DNA of 9,392 nucleotides from Marinilabiliaceae bacterium UBA5488 (GCA_002427105.1 DIPM01000011.1:70811-80202), one strand, 5' to 3'; positions 1 through 7,970 are shown, counted from the first letter of the stretch. Translations and numbers: made by a program. Notes: generated by a model not told the origin, from the letters alone.

Positions 1-22
1 GACCTAAGCTTATGAAAATCCA

Positions 23-38
23 ACGCCTTCGGCGCTTC
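23..38 (+). repeat. Short TTC-loop hairpin repeat, copy 1
   Basis: CGCC (24-27) pairs with GGCG (31-34) around a TTC loop and is followed by CTTC. The same form, stem-TTC-stem-CTTC, occurs at 7735-7750 (GCACC-TTC-GGTGC), with the third stem pair changed from G-C to A-T. I read it as a member of a dispersed palindromic repeat family, also represented in the 7.6-7.75 kb cluster. A chance small hairpin cannot be excluded. Confidence 0.4.
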
Positions 39-379
39 CAGAATACTCAAAGTCTGCTAGAATCAGTTGGTTTGGGCTGTATTAGTGCATGCTTTCTGCG
101 GGATGTTCTCATAATCCTTTCACTAAAGCGTTCTTATATAACTGTATTTGCCTGATTAATAGATGATAAACAGTTTTTCAGCAGACCCTATTTAGCTTGT
201 TTTTAACCCCCCAGTGGCGATGTAATTCCGAGCTTTGCGAGGAATCTAAATGCTTTTGCCGCCCTTTTGATTTCAAAAATAAAAACGAGCAGGTTTATTT
301 TAAAAAAATATCTCCTACCAGGTTTTCTGGATTCGTAAATGTGTTAATTTGCCGCTATTATTCTGAAAGCTTGATTTGG

Positions 380-396
380 TCAACATTTAATGTTGA
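380..396. promoter_or_regulatory. 17-bp palindrome, possible operator
   Basis: TCAACATTTAATGTTGA has perfect 8-bp arms (380-387 and 389-396) around a single central T. This symmetry and length are typical of a site for a homodimeric DNA-binding protein. It lies about 170 bp upstream of the -7 box of the giant gene, so it could equally be the operator of an undetected transcript or an upstream site. It is followed by no T-tract, so it does not look like a terminator. Confidence 0.4.
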
Positions 397-553
397 TGGA
401 GTTTAAGGCTTATATTAAAAACAATACAGGGTTTTTGCTGTTTTATGTGGGTGGAAATGCGCAAAATAGGGGCTAAGTGGCAAAAAAACGTTAAATTGTT
501 GTTTTATATAAGTGAGTAATGGGTTTTAGTTACAGTTTATATGGTATTTTGTC

Positions 554-561
554 TATATTTG
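554..561 (+). promoter_or_regulatory. Bacteroides-type -7 promoter box for the giant gene
   Basis: TATATTTG matches TAnnTTTG, the -7 consensus of the Bacteroidetes primary sigma factor. Transcription would start near 566-568 and leave a leader of about 90 nt before the ATG at 660. The expected -33 TTTG about 20 nt upstream is not clear (only TTTTAGTT around 524-531), so the assignment rests on the -7 box and position. Confidence 0.5.
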
Positions 562-659
562 CGACATTTTGTAGTATTTAGAGGGTGAGAGTTGTTAAAT
601 TGTAAATTTCAGTCTCTTTATTTGAGCTAATCAATAATAATCTAAAAGTTAAGTCAACT

Positions 660-3600
660 ATGCAAATCGAAGGACTCCCAAAAGCTTTTCTACGGAAAGA
701 GGCACGTGAATACATCGATCTTTACCGGTCGCTGGGGGAACGGGCAGAGATGTTTCTACCCAACTATGTCTTCGACAATCTCAAGGCTTTTGTCAGGCTG
801 TGTTATGAAGAGCCTATCGACCCTGCCCGTCAGCAGGCTGAGATTCAGAAGTATCTGTTGAAATTTCAGGAAGAGATTCCAGGATATTCCGATGTAGCTC
901 TTATGCTATATCCCCACGAGGATTCAAAGGCTTTTGTTTATACCTCACTGAAGCAGAAATTTAACCAAAAACTTGGCCGCTTTGCCGACCACGATATTGT
1001 TGATAAGCAGAAACGAACATGGATTAATAATATACGCGCCGGACACGACCTCTCGGTGGGTACTCCCCCTGTAACCGAGGCTACTATTGACTTTCTGGCC
1101 CGCGTAATTATCGGTAACCCTGCACGTGAGCTGCGTCGCTTTCGTGATGTTATCGGTGTAATTGGTGATATCGACGAGGCTCACTGGAATTATCTGATGG
1201 ACACTCTCGATCAGATGATAAATCAGAGCACTCACTATACCACCAAAGCCGAAAAGAATAACTTCCTTCACCGCAGCGAGTGGGCGGTTAACTTTAAGGG
1301 TTTGAATGGCTTTATTCGCACGGTTGTTTCGGGTAATTCGGAAATGGCTGTTGAGCTTATTAAGGGCGAAGTTCTGGGTAGCGACTGTGTGAAGGTGGTT
1401 GAGAATCTGAAATCGGATGAGCTGTTTGAATTGATGAAAGGCGATACCTCCAGTGTCTTTGTGGTTAAGGTAAAGCATATGCGCAAAAATATGTTTGCCG
1501 GCTCAAAGTGGTTTCCCTACCTGTCGCGCATCGTAGTTGTTGACGATTCGCCCGAGTCGGTGGCTTCTAACACCTCCTTGGTATTTAGCTTCCACAACGG
1601 TATTATCAACACCCTCAATAAGGTTCACACCAAAAAACTGGGAGCACCGGCCAATACTCAGCTTAATCTGCGCCTGATACTTGAAAATGTTAACGGTAAG
1701 AATCTGGCTGAATTTAAGGAGCTTATAAATAAGAAGATAGAGGATTACAACCTGGAGCTTAATGAGTTGAAGCAAGAGCAATTGGGTGAAGTTAATGATC
1801 CTGTTAAAAATATTAATCTTTACAAATTTGACGGATTTACCCGTCAAATACTTATAGATCGTTATTCGCTGGTTCGTTTGAGCAATTTTATCAGCTTTAT
1901 CGAAAATAGCGTCGATAACAATAAGCGTAAAATCCAGAATAAGGCTCTGATTGATGATTTTGAGGCTAAAATTCGCAAATACTTCTACAGCAATACTCCG
2001 GCCGTGAGCATTGCTACCATCCTTGAGGGCGGTGGCCGCAATCAGATACGCACGTATGGAGACTACCTCCTGGGCCGCAAGTTGGCGCCTCTTGAAAAAG
2101 CAACGGTGGATCGCTGCAAGGTGATTTTGAATTTTATACCTGATAATTACAAGCGAACCCTGCACAATCATTTTCATAAAAATTTCGGTATCAACCTTTT
2201 CCTTGAACGTTATCAAAAGTTTATAACCAAGGTTGATAATGAAGCTGATAATAAGGGACGATTTCGTAATGTGCTGATTGATCTGGGTGTTTACAAGGAT
2301 TATGAGCACAAATCGGAGGATGAAAAGAAGATTATCCGCGGCTTTATCGGTGATTTGGGAAATCTGGATAAGACCTCAATCAGCGATGATGTTCAGATGA
2401 TTATTCGTGACTTACTATTCAATAAGGACAGTCAGCCCAAACCATATATTATTTATAATAAGGTACTTGCCTGGGAATATACTGACCTGTTTTCGGAAGA
2501 GAAGTTTAATATCAATCCCTTTGATATCGAGATTGAAAATCTTGATAATCAGCGTATCGACTATGAACGTATCCATCTGAAATTAAGCCGTATTAAGAGT
2601 ACGCTTCAGCTTTTTGACCCAACAGGAAATCTTTGGGACAGGTTTTGCGAAAATCTTACAATAATAATCAACGACCCATCCAACCCGACGGGCTACTCAG
2701 ATTTTAACCGCGAGAACCTTATTGAGTTTTTGAAATTTATCAATAACAGTAAAATTACCCTGCTGCTTGATGAGGCATATACAGACAGCGTGAAAATTGA
2801 TGATGAGCTGCTGCCCAAGTGGCGCTCGGTGTCCCGCTATGTATTTAATAATGAGAACCTGCTTTCAAAGATAAGGGTTGTTTCGTCGCTCTCAACCACT
2901 AAAAATCTTGCTGGCTCGGGCGACCGCCTTGGTGCTATTGTGGCTACTCCGGCAATGGGCTATGTGGTTGAATATGCCGATAAGCGTAACACCTCAGTGC
3001 GCGGCAACAGTGCTTCCTTATATTTCCTTAATGAGGTTCTTTCGGTAGCAATAAAGGCAAAAACTCTTAAGGACAAGTTGGAGGCAGAACTTCCAAAAAA
3101 CGCTTCAAGAAGCAAAATCAAGGCCTTGATAGAGTCTTTCCTTGTAGATGAGAGCAAAGTTTTATCGGGCGGAAAGGGAAGCAAGGAAATGGCAGTCTCG
3201 ACTTTTGAAGGCAGTCCGCTTCACCTTTACCTCCTGGAGGAGCTTGTTAGTCTGGCAAAACTTGATATTCTCAATCTTCCTGATGATTTTAAATATCGGG
3301 AGGTTCCCTTCTTTGTTTACTATTCTGAGCAGTTGGTAAAAGGTCTGAATAAGTTTAGGGTAAATAAGAACTTCCGCACAGAGTCAAACCTGCGTCTGAC
3401 TATGGCAAAGCGTGTGGCAGCAGAAGTTTTGGAGAGTATCGCTGCTGAAAATATCCAGATTATTGATTCTGACGGCTCATACCTGTTCAATTTATTATTT
3501 ACTAACTACGGTTCATACAACGACCTTGAGATTTTCTGCAAGGCAATCGGTGAGCAGAGAGGATTGTGCGCGCTGCCCTACAAGACCGGCGTGGTGCGTT

Positions 3601-6600
3601 TCTCTCTGGGCGGCTACCTTGACGGAAGCGCTAAGGGCTATTCTGTTTTTGAACAAGAGCTGCGTGTCGCGCTGACCATCTTCCTAAACTATTGGAAGAA
3701 GTTTCAGGAGGCACGTGCTGAAGCCGGAAAGAACAGCAATGCCGAAATCGTTATTAAGAAGGTATTCCCCGCTCTTAAGGACAACGCCTGGATGGAGGCC
3801 GTTATCGAAGATTTCGAGGATATACGCGACTTAAAGAAGCAGACTAACAAGTCGCTTAAAATCAATGATAATCGCTCCCTGTACCATGCTTCTCCGGCAC
3901 TTAGCGGAGTTGCTATTACCACCATCGGCGATTCCAATAATTCGGTTATTGAATTTCAGGGTGATGTAGGCAATTGCCGGAATGTAGAGGAGTTTATCAG
4001 CAGTCGTGCTTTTACGAAGATTTATGAAAATCTGCTGCCTCAGATTTATCGTAACATTCCGCAAATTAAGGATTTGAACTTCAATATTGTAGCCTCTCGT
4101 TACAGCAAGGCTACCATACTGAAATATATCCACAATAAGAAGACCTTTCATCCCAACAATTACGTTTTGGACGATCCGGAAGAGCGCAATATTATGCGTG
4201 AGATTTTGATTGAGATGGAGCGGATTCTGTTCTCGGATGCGAAAATGAAGATACTTTCGCTGACGGCTACAGGCGATGCAAGCCGCGATGTAGCTCGTCT
4301 GGAAGGCGTTAATATCATCCTTAAAAAACATATTCAGGAGATATTGCTGCATTTCAACCTTCCCTTTGAGCAGCCTACTATAGAGCCCAGTCGTAAAGAG
4401 ATTATCGAGGTGGCCTGTTCTCATTATGAAGAGGTTACCGGACTGAAGATTGATGCTATCGATATTGAAAAATATCTGCATCAGTTTTTGGAAGGACTGC
4501 GTGTTAACCCGCAGTTTAATTCCATCCCCTTGTCGTATCGCGGCTATGGTTTTATTGTCAGCACTGTAAAAGAACGCGTTCTGGACAATTCGCTGTCAAC
4601 AGCCGACAAGATATTATATGTTTTCTTACTGCGTAATGATGATTCCTTTCATAAACAGGTAATTGAGAAGCTGTCGTTTTTGCAGGAGCGCATTGATAGT
4701 ACCGATGATGCAGATTTGAAGATAATAACTGAAAATCTGCTTACCGATATTCTGCCGCAAGAGGTCAGTGATATTATGAATTATATCTTCCGTAAAAAGG
4801 ATATTAAGGTTGATGAGCTTTTATTGGAGGATGTAAGCCACCGTGTGGTAAGCTTTATTATCCACCTTCAGAACCTTACCAAGGGAACTGACTATTACTA
4901 TCGTTATCTGCATACGCTGAAAAAAGTGGTCGAAACCCGCTTCCGCCGACAGAATAGTAACAAGAATCAGATGATTCAGCATGGCGTTACTCTCTACCGC
5001 AATTTTGAGATGAAAAATAAGACTTTACAGGAGTTTAACGGTGGTTCATTGTCATGGATTAATGATCTGATGATTAAGTGCGGAGTTATATCAGTGGAGC
5101 AACCCGTTCAGTTGCATACTCGCATTGTCACCGACGCCAAGAAGCGTGAGTTTCCCTTCTATAGAGTTGACCGCGACGAGAATGAGCCTATGTATCTGCT
5201 TGATATGAATCGCGGCAAGTCTAAGAACGATTATATTAAAAGTCTTAGCGTTAAGCCAAGCTCGCAGTTTTTTGAGCGTCGTCTGGCAAAATTTGTTGCC
5301 AACCTTGACCCTGATGATTACAGGTGTAAGGTAATGCAGCATGGTGTTGTAAAACAGCTTATTGTGTTCCAGAAGGGCTATATTAAGTACTTAACTGATT
5401 TCTTCCGCCTGGTTCAGTATAACGATGTAAGCCTGCAGGAAGCACAGAATTTTGTGCCTGATGTCTTCCTTCTGCTGGGAGCACCCGAAAAGGTTATTTC
5501 CTTTCCTCAGGTTGGCTTTTTTGATATCAAGGGGCCCAATGGAAGCATAAAGACCATAGTAACGCCATTGCGTAAGGAGGGCGATTATTTCGGTAACGTT
5601 AAGAAGCCATGGCTGACCATGCTTAACGAGAAGGTAAAGGAGATGGGCGGAGTGCCTAAGCATGGCTCCCTATTCTCTATCGAGATGGAAGACGGCTCTA
5701 TCTTTACCATCGAGATTGACGGCGACAGCGGAGCCGGTAAGAGTGAGATGATAGCCGCACTTGTATTGCGGTGGTTGCGTCAGGATTTGCCGGGCGTACG
5801 TTCTGTCAAACTTATCGCCGGCGATATGTTCCATGTCTTTCGCGATAAGGAAGGTAATATCTATGGTTTCGGTACCGAAGAGGGCGATTTCTCAAGGGTA
5901 ACTGACTTCGACCCCGACTTTATAAAGTATTACAAATATCTGTTTGAGACCAGTGCCGACAGCAACGTTGACGATCTTAACTCTCGCAGTACCATCACCG
6001 GATTCTGTGAGATTCATCTGCCTTATAAGATTGATATAATGCTTACAGCAAGCAATTATTCGAAAGAGGAGGGAGGTATCACAAGAGTTAACAATCCTGA
6101 GAATTATCTGCTCTATATTGATTCACATGGGGAACGTATGGAAAAGGCTACAAGTCAGGATGGACCCAACTTCCAGCGCTCGCTTAGTCGCATCACCGGT
6201 GATAAGAATATTGTTCAGGTGCTTTCACAGCATGGCAACTACCTCGACGACCTGCTCGATTGGGACTATGTAGCAAGTGAGAAGCGCTTTTATCTGTGTT
6301 CATCATACAAAATGATGGATAAGATTGATGTGGAAAAGGTGGTAAACCAAATATTTAATGGCAAGAAGTTTAAAATTGACGGAGTGTCATACACCATCAA
6401 TTCTGTACAGTTCGATCTTGTCAAGAACCGCTTTGTTGCTGAGTCTCTTTCTGGTGAAGAGACTAAAAATGTAAGTTTGTCGCGCGATATCTTTATCCAG
6501 ATGTTTGACGGACTGGCAAGTACACCCGGAGGACAGCCCTTTATAGCTCAGGAGATGGAGATAGAGAACAGACACCTGATGGTGGATGTTCTGAAGGGCG

Positions 6601-7346
6601 GCCCCGATGGATTGGGGCAGGGGCGTAAAATTCAATGCGGTATTATGTCAACCGAAATAGGTAAGAAGGGTAAAGAGCTTTCAGGCCCTCCCAAAGCAGC
6701 CATAGGCCTTATCAATATGATTCAGGAGATGAGGGCCGGTGATGGAGGCATTAATGCCGCCCGCAATGAGGTCAACCGCATTGTACGTGAGAAATATGCT
6801 CATATCTTCAGTCGCGGAGGTACCAGCCGTGAGACTATGCGCTACAACTTCTATCTGTATCAGTTGGATAAGACTATGAAGGCTCAGTTTGTCAGGATGG
6901 ATAATCCTGAGATAGAGATAGATCTGAGTGGTGTTAATAATTTCAAGCCAAAGAGTCCCGACGAAGCCTTCAGTCCTTTACTGGTGACTCCCAATCTGAA
7001 TATTGAACTGACCAGTTTTGGCGAGACCTACGAAGAGCTTATGAGTCTGCCTAACTATCCGGAGTTTGCCGAGGAGTTCTTAGACGGAGCCGATGCCTTG
7101 TATATAGCTGAGGGTTATTCCGTAGAGACCAAAGTGAATAATATGATAACCCAGTTGCTATTGATGGATGGGTATATCGAGCTTGACGATCTTACTCAGG
7201 GCAGAATAACCGAGAAGGTAAACCGTGAAACCATTGCTGCTGCGAAGTACGCAGTGCTTAAAGAGCTGGAACGCAGAGCTAAGCAGGCTCCCGCGAAGAA
7301 GAGCTCAGGCGAGGCTAAGCCGGCGCCCACGCCAAAAAAGAAATAG
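660..7346 (+). CDS. Giant fusion protein: PLP aminotransferase-like plus PEPCK/HPr-kinase-like P-loop protein
   Basis: This 2228-residue protein has no signal peptide or membrane segment and is probably cytosolic. Residues 1 to about 430 are unrecognised, with a likely coiled coil near 345-375. About 600-1010 looks like a fold-type I PLP aminotransferase: NPTG 675-678, D704 and Y707 in DEAY (PLP ring contacts), K748 in STTKNLAGSGDRLG (Schiff-base lysine), R756 (phosphate contact) and R980 in VVRFSLGG (carboxylate contact). About 1010-1600 is helical and unrecognised. About 1660-2010 resembles the PEP carboxykinase/HPr kinase P-loop superfamily: GDSGAGKSE 1688-1696, GDMFH 1721-1725, R1776, LTAS 1795-1798 and GGPDGLGQGRK 1980-1990. 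A Lys/Ala/Pro-rich tail ends the protein. The start is the only ATG after an in-frame TAA at 603-605; no Shine-Dalgarno is evident. The K748-R980 distance is about 100 residues longer than in ordinary aminotransferases. Substrates are unknown. The gene appears monocistronic, with its own promoter and terminator. Confidence 0.85.
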   Translation: MQIEGLPKAFLRKEAREYIDLYRSLGERAEMFLPNYVFDNLKAFVRLCYEEPIDPARQQAEIQKYLLKFQEEIPGYSDVALMLYPHEDSKAFVYTSLKQKFNQKLGRFADHDIVDKQKRTWINNIRAGHDLSVGTPPVTEATIDFLARVIIGNPARELRRFRDVIGVIGDIDEAHWNYLMDTLDQMINQSTHYTTKAEKNNFLHRSEWAVNFKGLNGFIRTVVSGNSEMAVELIKGEVLGSDCVKVVENLKSDELFELMKGDTSSVFVVKVKHMRKNMFAGSKWFPYLSRIVVVDDSPESVASNTSLVFSFHNGIINTLNKVHTKKLGAPANTQLNLRLILENVNGKNLAEFKELINKKIEDYNLELNELKQEQLGEVNDPVKNINLYKFDGFTRQILIDRYSLVRLSNFISFIENSVDNNKRKIQNKALIDDFEAKIRKYFYSNTPAVSIATILEGGGRNQIRTYGDYLLGRKLAPLEKATVDRCKVILNFIPDNYKRTLHNHFHKNFGINLFLERYQKFITKVDNEADNKGRFRNVLIDLGVYKDYEHKSEDEKKIIRGFIGDLGNLDKTSISDDVQMIIRDLLFNKDSQPKPYIIYNKVLAWEYTDLFSEEKFNINPFDIEIENLDNQRIDYERIHLKLSRIKSTLQLFDPTGNLWDRFCENLTIIINDPSNPTGYSDFNRENLIEFLKFINNSKITLLLDEAYTDSVKIDDELLPKWRSVSRYVFNNENLLSKIRVVSSLSTTKNLAGSGDRLGAIVATPAMGYVVEYADKRNTSVRGNSASLYFLNEVLSVAIKAKTLKDKLEAELPKNASRSKIKALIESFLVDESKVLSGGKGSKEMAVSTFEGSPLHLYLLEELVSLAKLDILNLPDDFKYREVPFFVYYSEQLVKGLNKFRVNKNFRTESNLRLTMAKRVAAEVLESIAAENIQIIDSDGSYLFNLLFTNYGSYNDLEIFCKAIGEQRGLCALPYKTGVVRFSLGGYLDGSAKGYSVFEQELRVALTIFLNYWKKFQEARAEAGKNSNAEIVIKKVFPALKDNAWMEAVIEDFEDIRDLKKQTNKSLKINDNRSLYHASPALSGVAITTIGDSNNSVIEFQGDVGNCRNVEEFISSRAFTKIYENLLPQIYRNIPQIKDLNFNIVASRYSKATILKYIHNKKTFHPNNYVLDDPEERNIMREILIEMERILFSDAKMKILSLTATGDASRDVARLEGVNIILKKHIQEILLHFNLPFEQPTIEPSRKEIIEVACSHYEEVTGLKIDAIDIEKYLHQFLEGLRVNPQFNSIPLSYRGYGFIVSTVKERVLDNSLSTADKILYVFLLRNDDSFHKQVIEKLSFLQERIDSTDDADLKIITENLLTDILPQEVSDIMNYIFRKKDIKVDELLLEDVSHRVVSFIIHLQNLTKGTDYYYRYLHTLKKVVETRFRRQNSNKNQMIQHGVTLYRNFEMKNKTLQEFNGGSLSWINDLMIKCGVISVEQPVQLHTRIVTDAKKREFPFYRVDRDENEPMYLLDMNRGKSKNDYIKSLSVKPSSQFFERRLAKFVANLDPDDYRCKVMQHGVVKQLIVFQKGYIKYLTDFFRLVQYNDVSLQEAQNFVPDVFLLLGAPEKVISFPQVGFFDIKGPNGSIKTIVTPLRKEGDYFGNVKKPWLTMLNEKVKEMGGVPKHGSLFSIEMEDGSIFTIEIDGDSGAGKSEMIAALVLRWLRQDLPGVRSVKLIAGDMFHVFRDKEGNIYGFGTEEGDFSRVTDFDPDFIKYYKYLFETSADSNVDDLNSRSTITGFCEIHLPYKIDIMLTASNYSKEEGGITRVNNPENYLLYIDSHGERMEKATSQDGPNFQRSLSRITGDKNIVQVLSQHGNYLDDLLDWDYVASEKRFYLCSSYKMMDKIDVEKVVNQIFNGKKFKIDGVSYTINSVQFDLVKNRFVAESLSGEETKNVSLSRDIFIQMFDGLASTPGGQPFIAQEMEIENRHLMVDVLKGGPDGLGQGRKIQCGIMSTEIGKKGKELSGPPKAAIGLINMIQEMRAGDGGINAARNEVNRIVREKYAHIFSRGGTSRETMRYNFYLYQLDKTMKAQFVRMDNPEIEIDLSGVNNFKPKSPDEAFSPLLVTPNLNIELTSFGETYEELMSLPNYPEFAEEFLDGADALYIAEGYSVETKVNNMITQLLLMDGYIELDDLTQGRITEKVNRETIAAAKYAVLKELERRAKQAPAKKSSGEAKPAPTPKKK

Positions 7347-7383
7347 AAAAAAAGGGGCTGTCTAAATAGGCAGCCTCTTTTTT
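7347..7383 (+). terminator. Intrinsic terminator of the giant gene
   Basis: Directly after the TAG stop, GGGGCTGTCT (7354-7363) pairs with AGGCAGCCTC (7368-7377) over ten positions, two of them G-U, around an AAAT loop. A run of A precedes the stem and TTTTTT (7378-7383) follows it, so the hairpin can also extend by A-U pairs and may act in both directions. It separates the giant gene from corA transcriptionally. Confidence 0.9.
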
Positions 7384-7395
7384 ATGCCGGCAGTG

Positions 7396-7407
7396 ATGCA
7401 GCTGCAT
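7396..7407. repeat. 12-bp perfect palindrome
   Basis: ATGCAGCTGCAT is self-complementary over all 12 positions and lies 13 bp after the terminator T-tract. It could be a protein-binding site or a chance palindrome; nothing nearby decides. Confidence 0.35.
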
Positions 7408-7428
7408 GAATATTTATAAGGAAGGTTT

Positions 7429-7448
7429 AACCACGAATTACACGAATA
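7429..7448 (+). repeat. Left outer arm, CACGAAT direct repeats
   Basis: AACCACGAATTACACGAATA contains two CACGAAT copies (7432-7438 and 7441-7447) at 9-bp period. Its core ACGAATTACAC (7433-7443) is matched in inverted orientation by GCGTAATTTGT at 8011-8021, with 9 of 11 positions complementary. The two arms bracket the hairpin cluster, as the ends of a non-autonomous element would. No target-site duplication is evident beside either arm. Confidence 0.45.
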
Positions 7449-7474
7449 TCAGTTGGTTTCAGCACTCTGTCTGG

Positions 7475-7518
7475 AAGGCAGGATTTGAATCTTTAGATTG
7501 AAAGATAAGTCCTGCCTT
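7475..7518 (+). repeat. Nested stem-loop with 9-bp perfect outer stem
   Basis: AAGGCAGGA (7475-7483) pairs perfectly with TCCTGCCTT (7510-7518), and the stem continues inward by three weaker pairs. Inside sits a second hairpin, AATCT (7488-7492) with AGATT (7495-7499) and a TT loop. There is no T-tract, so it is not a standard terminator. Confidence 0.6.
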
Positions 7519-7547
7519 ATAGGCAGATGCTTGCTTGGGGATTCTAT

Positions 7548-7568
7548 CCGCAGGTCGTTGTCCTGCGG
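7548..7568 (+). repeat. Stem-loop CCGCAGG/CCTGCGG
   Basis: A perfect 7-bp stem (7548-7554 with 7562-7568) encloses a TCGTTGT loop. It is the first of a run of compact hairpins that continues to 7749, and is followed by TTATGAAAAC. No coding or terminator role is evident. Confidence 0.55.
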
Positions 7569-7579
7569 TTATGAAAACA

Positions 7580-7596
7580 CTGACTTTTCAAGTCAG
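7580..7596 (+). repeat. Stem-loop CTGACTT-TTC-AAGTCAG
   Basis: A perfect 7-bp stem closes on a TTC triloop, the same loop as at 28-30 and 7740-7742. This recurrence suggests the hairpins belong to one family rather than arising singly. Confidence 0.55.
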
Positions 7597-7616
7597 GAAA
7601 CATATAGGACTTCTCT

Positions 7617-7672
7617 GCGCTTGTCGCTATAGTCGCGCTATCCTGCTACAATATTTCGCCCCTGCAGGGCTT
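7617..7672 (+). repeat. Two-hairpin repeat unit A
   Basis: The first hairpin is GCGC (7617-7620) with GCGC (7635-7638). After the linker TGCTACAATATTTC comes the second, GCCCC (7658-7662) with AGGGC (7666-7670) around TGC; the innermost C/A pair is mismatched. The last 30 nt (7643-7672) match unit B (7720-7749) at 23 positions. The third pair of the second stem is C-G here and A-T in unit B, so the stem is kept while its sequence changes. Confidence 0.55.
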
Positions 7673-7686
7673 AGGGGATTAGGGGT
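7671..7686 (+). repeat. Tandem TTAGGGG pair
   Basis: TTAGGGGA is followed at once by TTAGGGGT, a head-to-tail duplication of a G-rich heptamer between hairpin units A and B. It is too short to interpret alone. Confidence 0.4.
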
Positions 7687-7695
7687 ATCCTTTAC

Positions 7696-7749
7696 TAGGG
7701 CTTCGCTACGCATCACCCTATGCTACTATATTGCGCACCTTCGGTGCTT
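7696..7749 (+). repeat. Two-hairpin repeat unit B
   Basis: The first hairpin is TAGGG (7696-7700) with CCCTA (7716-7720). The linker TGCTACTATATTGC leads to a perfect 5-bp hairpin, GCACC (7735-7739) with GGTGC (7743-7747) around TTC. The order and spacing of parts match unit A, so the two units look like a diverged tandem duplication. Confidence 0.55.
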
Positions 7750-7893
7750 CAACCTTTCCTCCACCTTCCACCCTCTATTTTCTATGTGTAAGGCCACGCG
7801 CGGTAGCGGGGAAAGGGAATTGAGGGTAGAGGATAGAAATTATGAGTTAGGGGAAAAGATGTAAAGGTGCCGGTACATTATGCCTTGTTTTTC

Positions 7894-7920
7894 AAGCCCG
7901 AAGGGCTGGCATTATTATAG
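7894..7920 (+). repeat. 27-nt direct repeat, copy 1
   Basis: This copy contains the hairpin GCCC-GAA-GGGC (7896-7906) followed by the tail GGCATTATTATAG. It matches the copy at 7944-7970 at 19 of 27 positions; the CATTATT core is identical. The copies begin 50 nt apart. Confidence 0.5.
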
Positions 7921-7943
7921 AAAAGGATTTGCCACGTTTTATT

Positions 7944-7970
7944 AAACCCGGAAGGGGGACATTATTGCAG
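7944..7970 (+). repeat. 27-nt direct repeat, copy 2
   Basis: This copy reads CCCGGAAGGG followed by a GACATTATTGCAG tail. It keeps the CCC...GGG pairing and the CATTATT block of copy 1 while the loop and flanks differ. The arrangement suggests a dispersed repeat inserted or duplicated twice rather than an array. Confidence 0.5.

Larger units (their letters stand above)
1..659. other. Non-coding region upstream of the giant gene
   Basis: No convincing gene is visible on either strand. Stops occur early in most frames, and the short open frames (12-155 and 197-406, both +) show no recognisable family and have strings of rare-looking residues. The stretch holds a CGCC-TTC-GGCG hairpin near its left end, a 17-bp palindrome at 380-396 and a Bacteroides-type -7 box at 554-561. 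The part from about 400 to 659 is very AT-rich, as expected for a promoter region and 5' leader. Any gene to the left must end before this window. Confidence 0.6.

Noticed and set aside
12..155. 47-codon open frame on + at the left edge
   Set aside because: It crosses the TTC-loop hairpin and gives an unremarkable Leu/Arg-rich peptide with no supporting leader or family likeness.
197..406. 69-codon open frame on + upstream of the giant gene
   Set aside because: The peptide is Phe/Cys/Ser-rich without family features, and its 3' end includes the 17-bp palindrome. It is probably non-coding.
1503..2309. 268-codon open frame on - within the giant gene (likewise 945-1478 and 3831-4481)
   Set aside because: They lie wholly inside a long gene with convincing protein motifs on the + strand. 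Their peptides are Ile/Leu-rich, as expected from the reverse of its codons.
7535..7864. 109-codon open frame on + across the repeat region
   Set aside because: It runs through several stem-loops and tandem repeat units, has no recognisable motif or plausible leader, and its composition follows the repeats. I treat it as a chance open frame.
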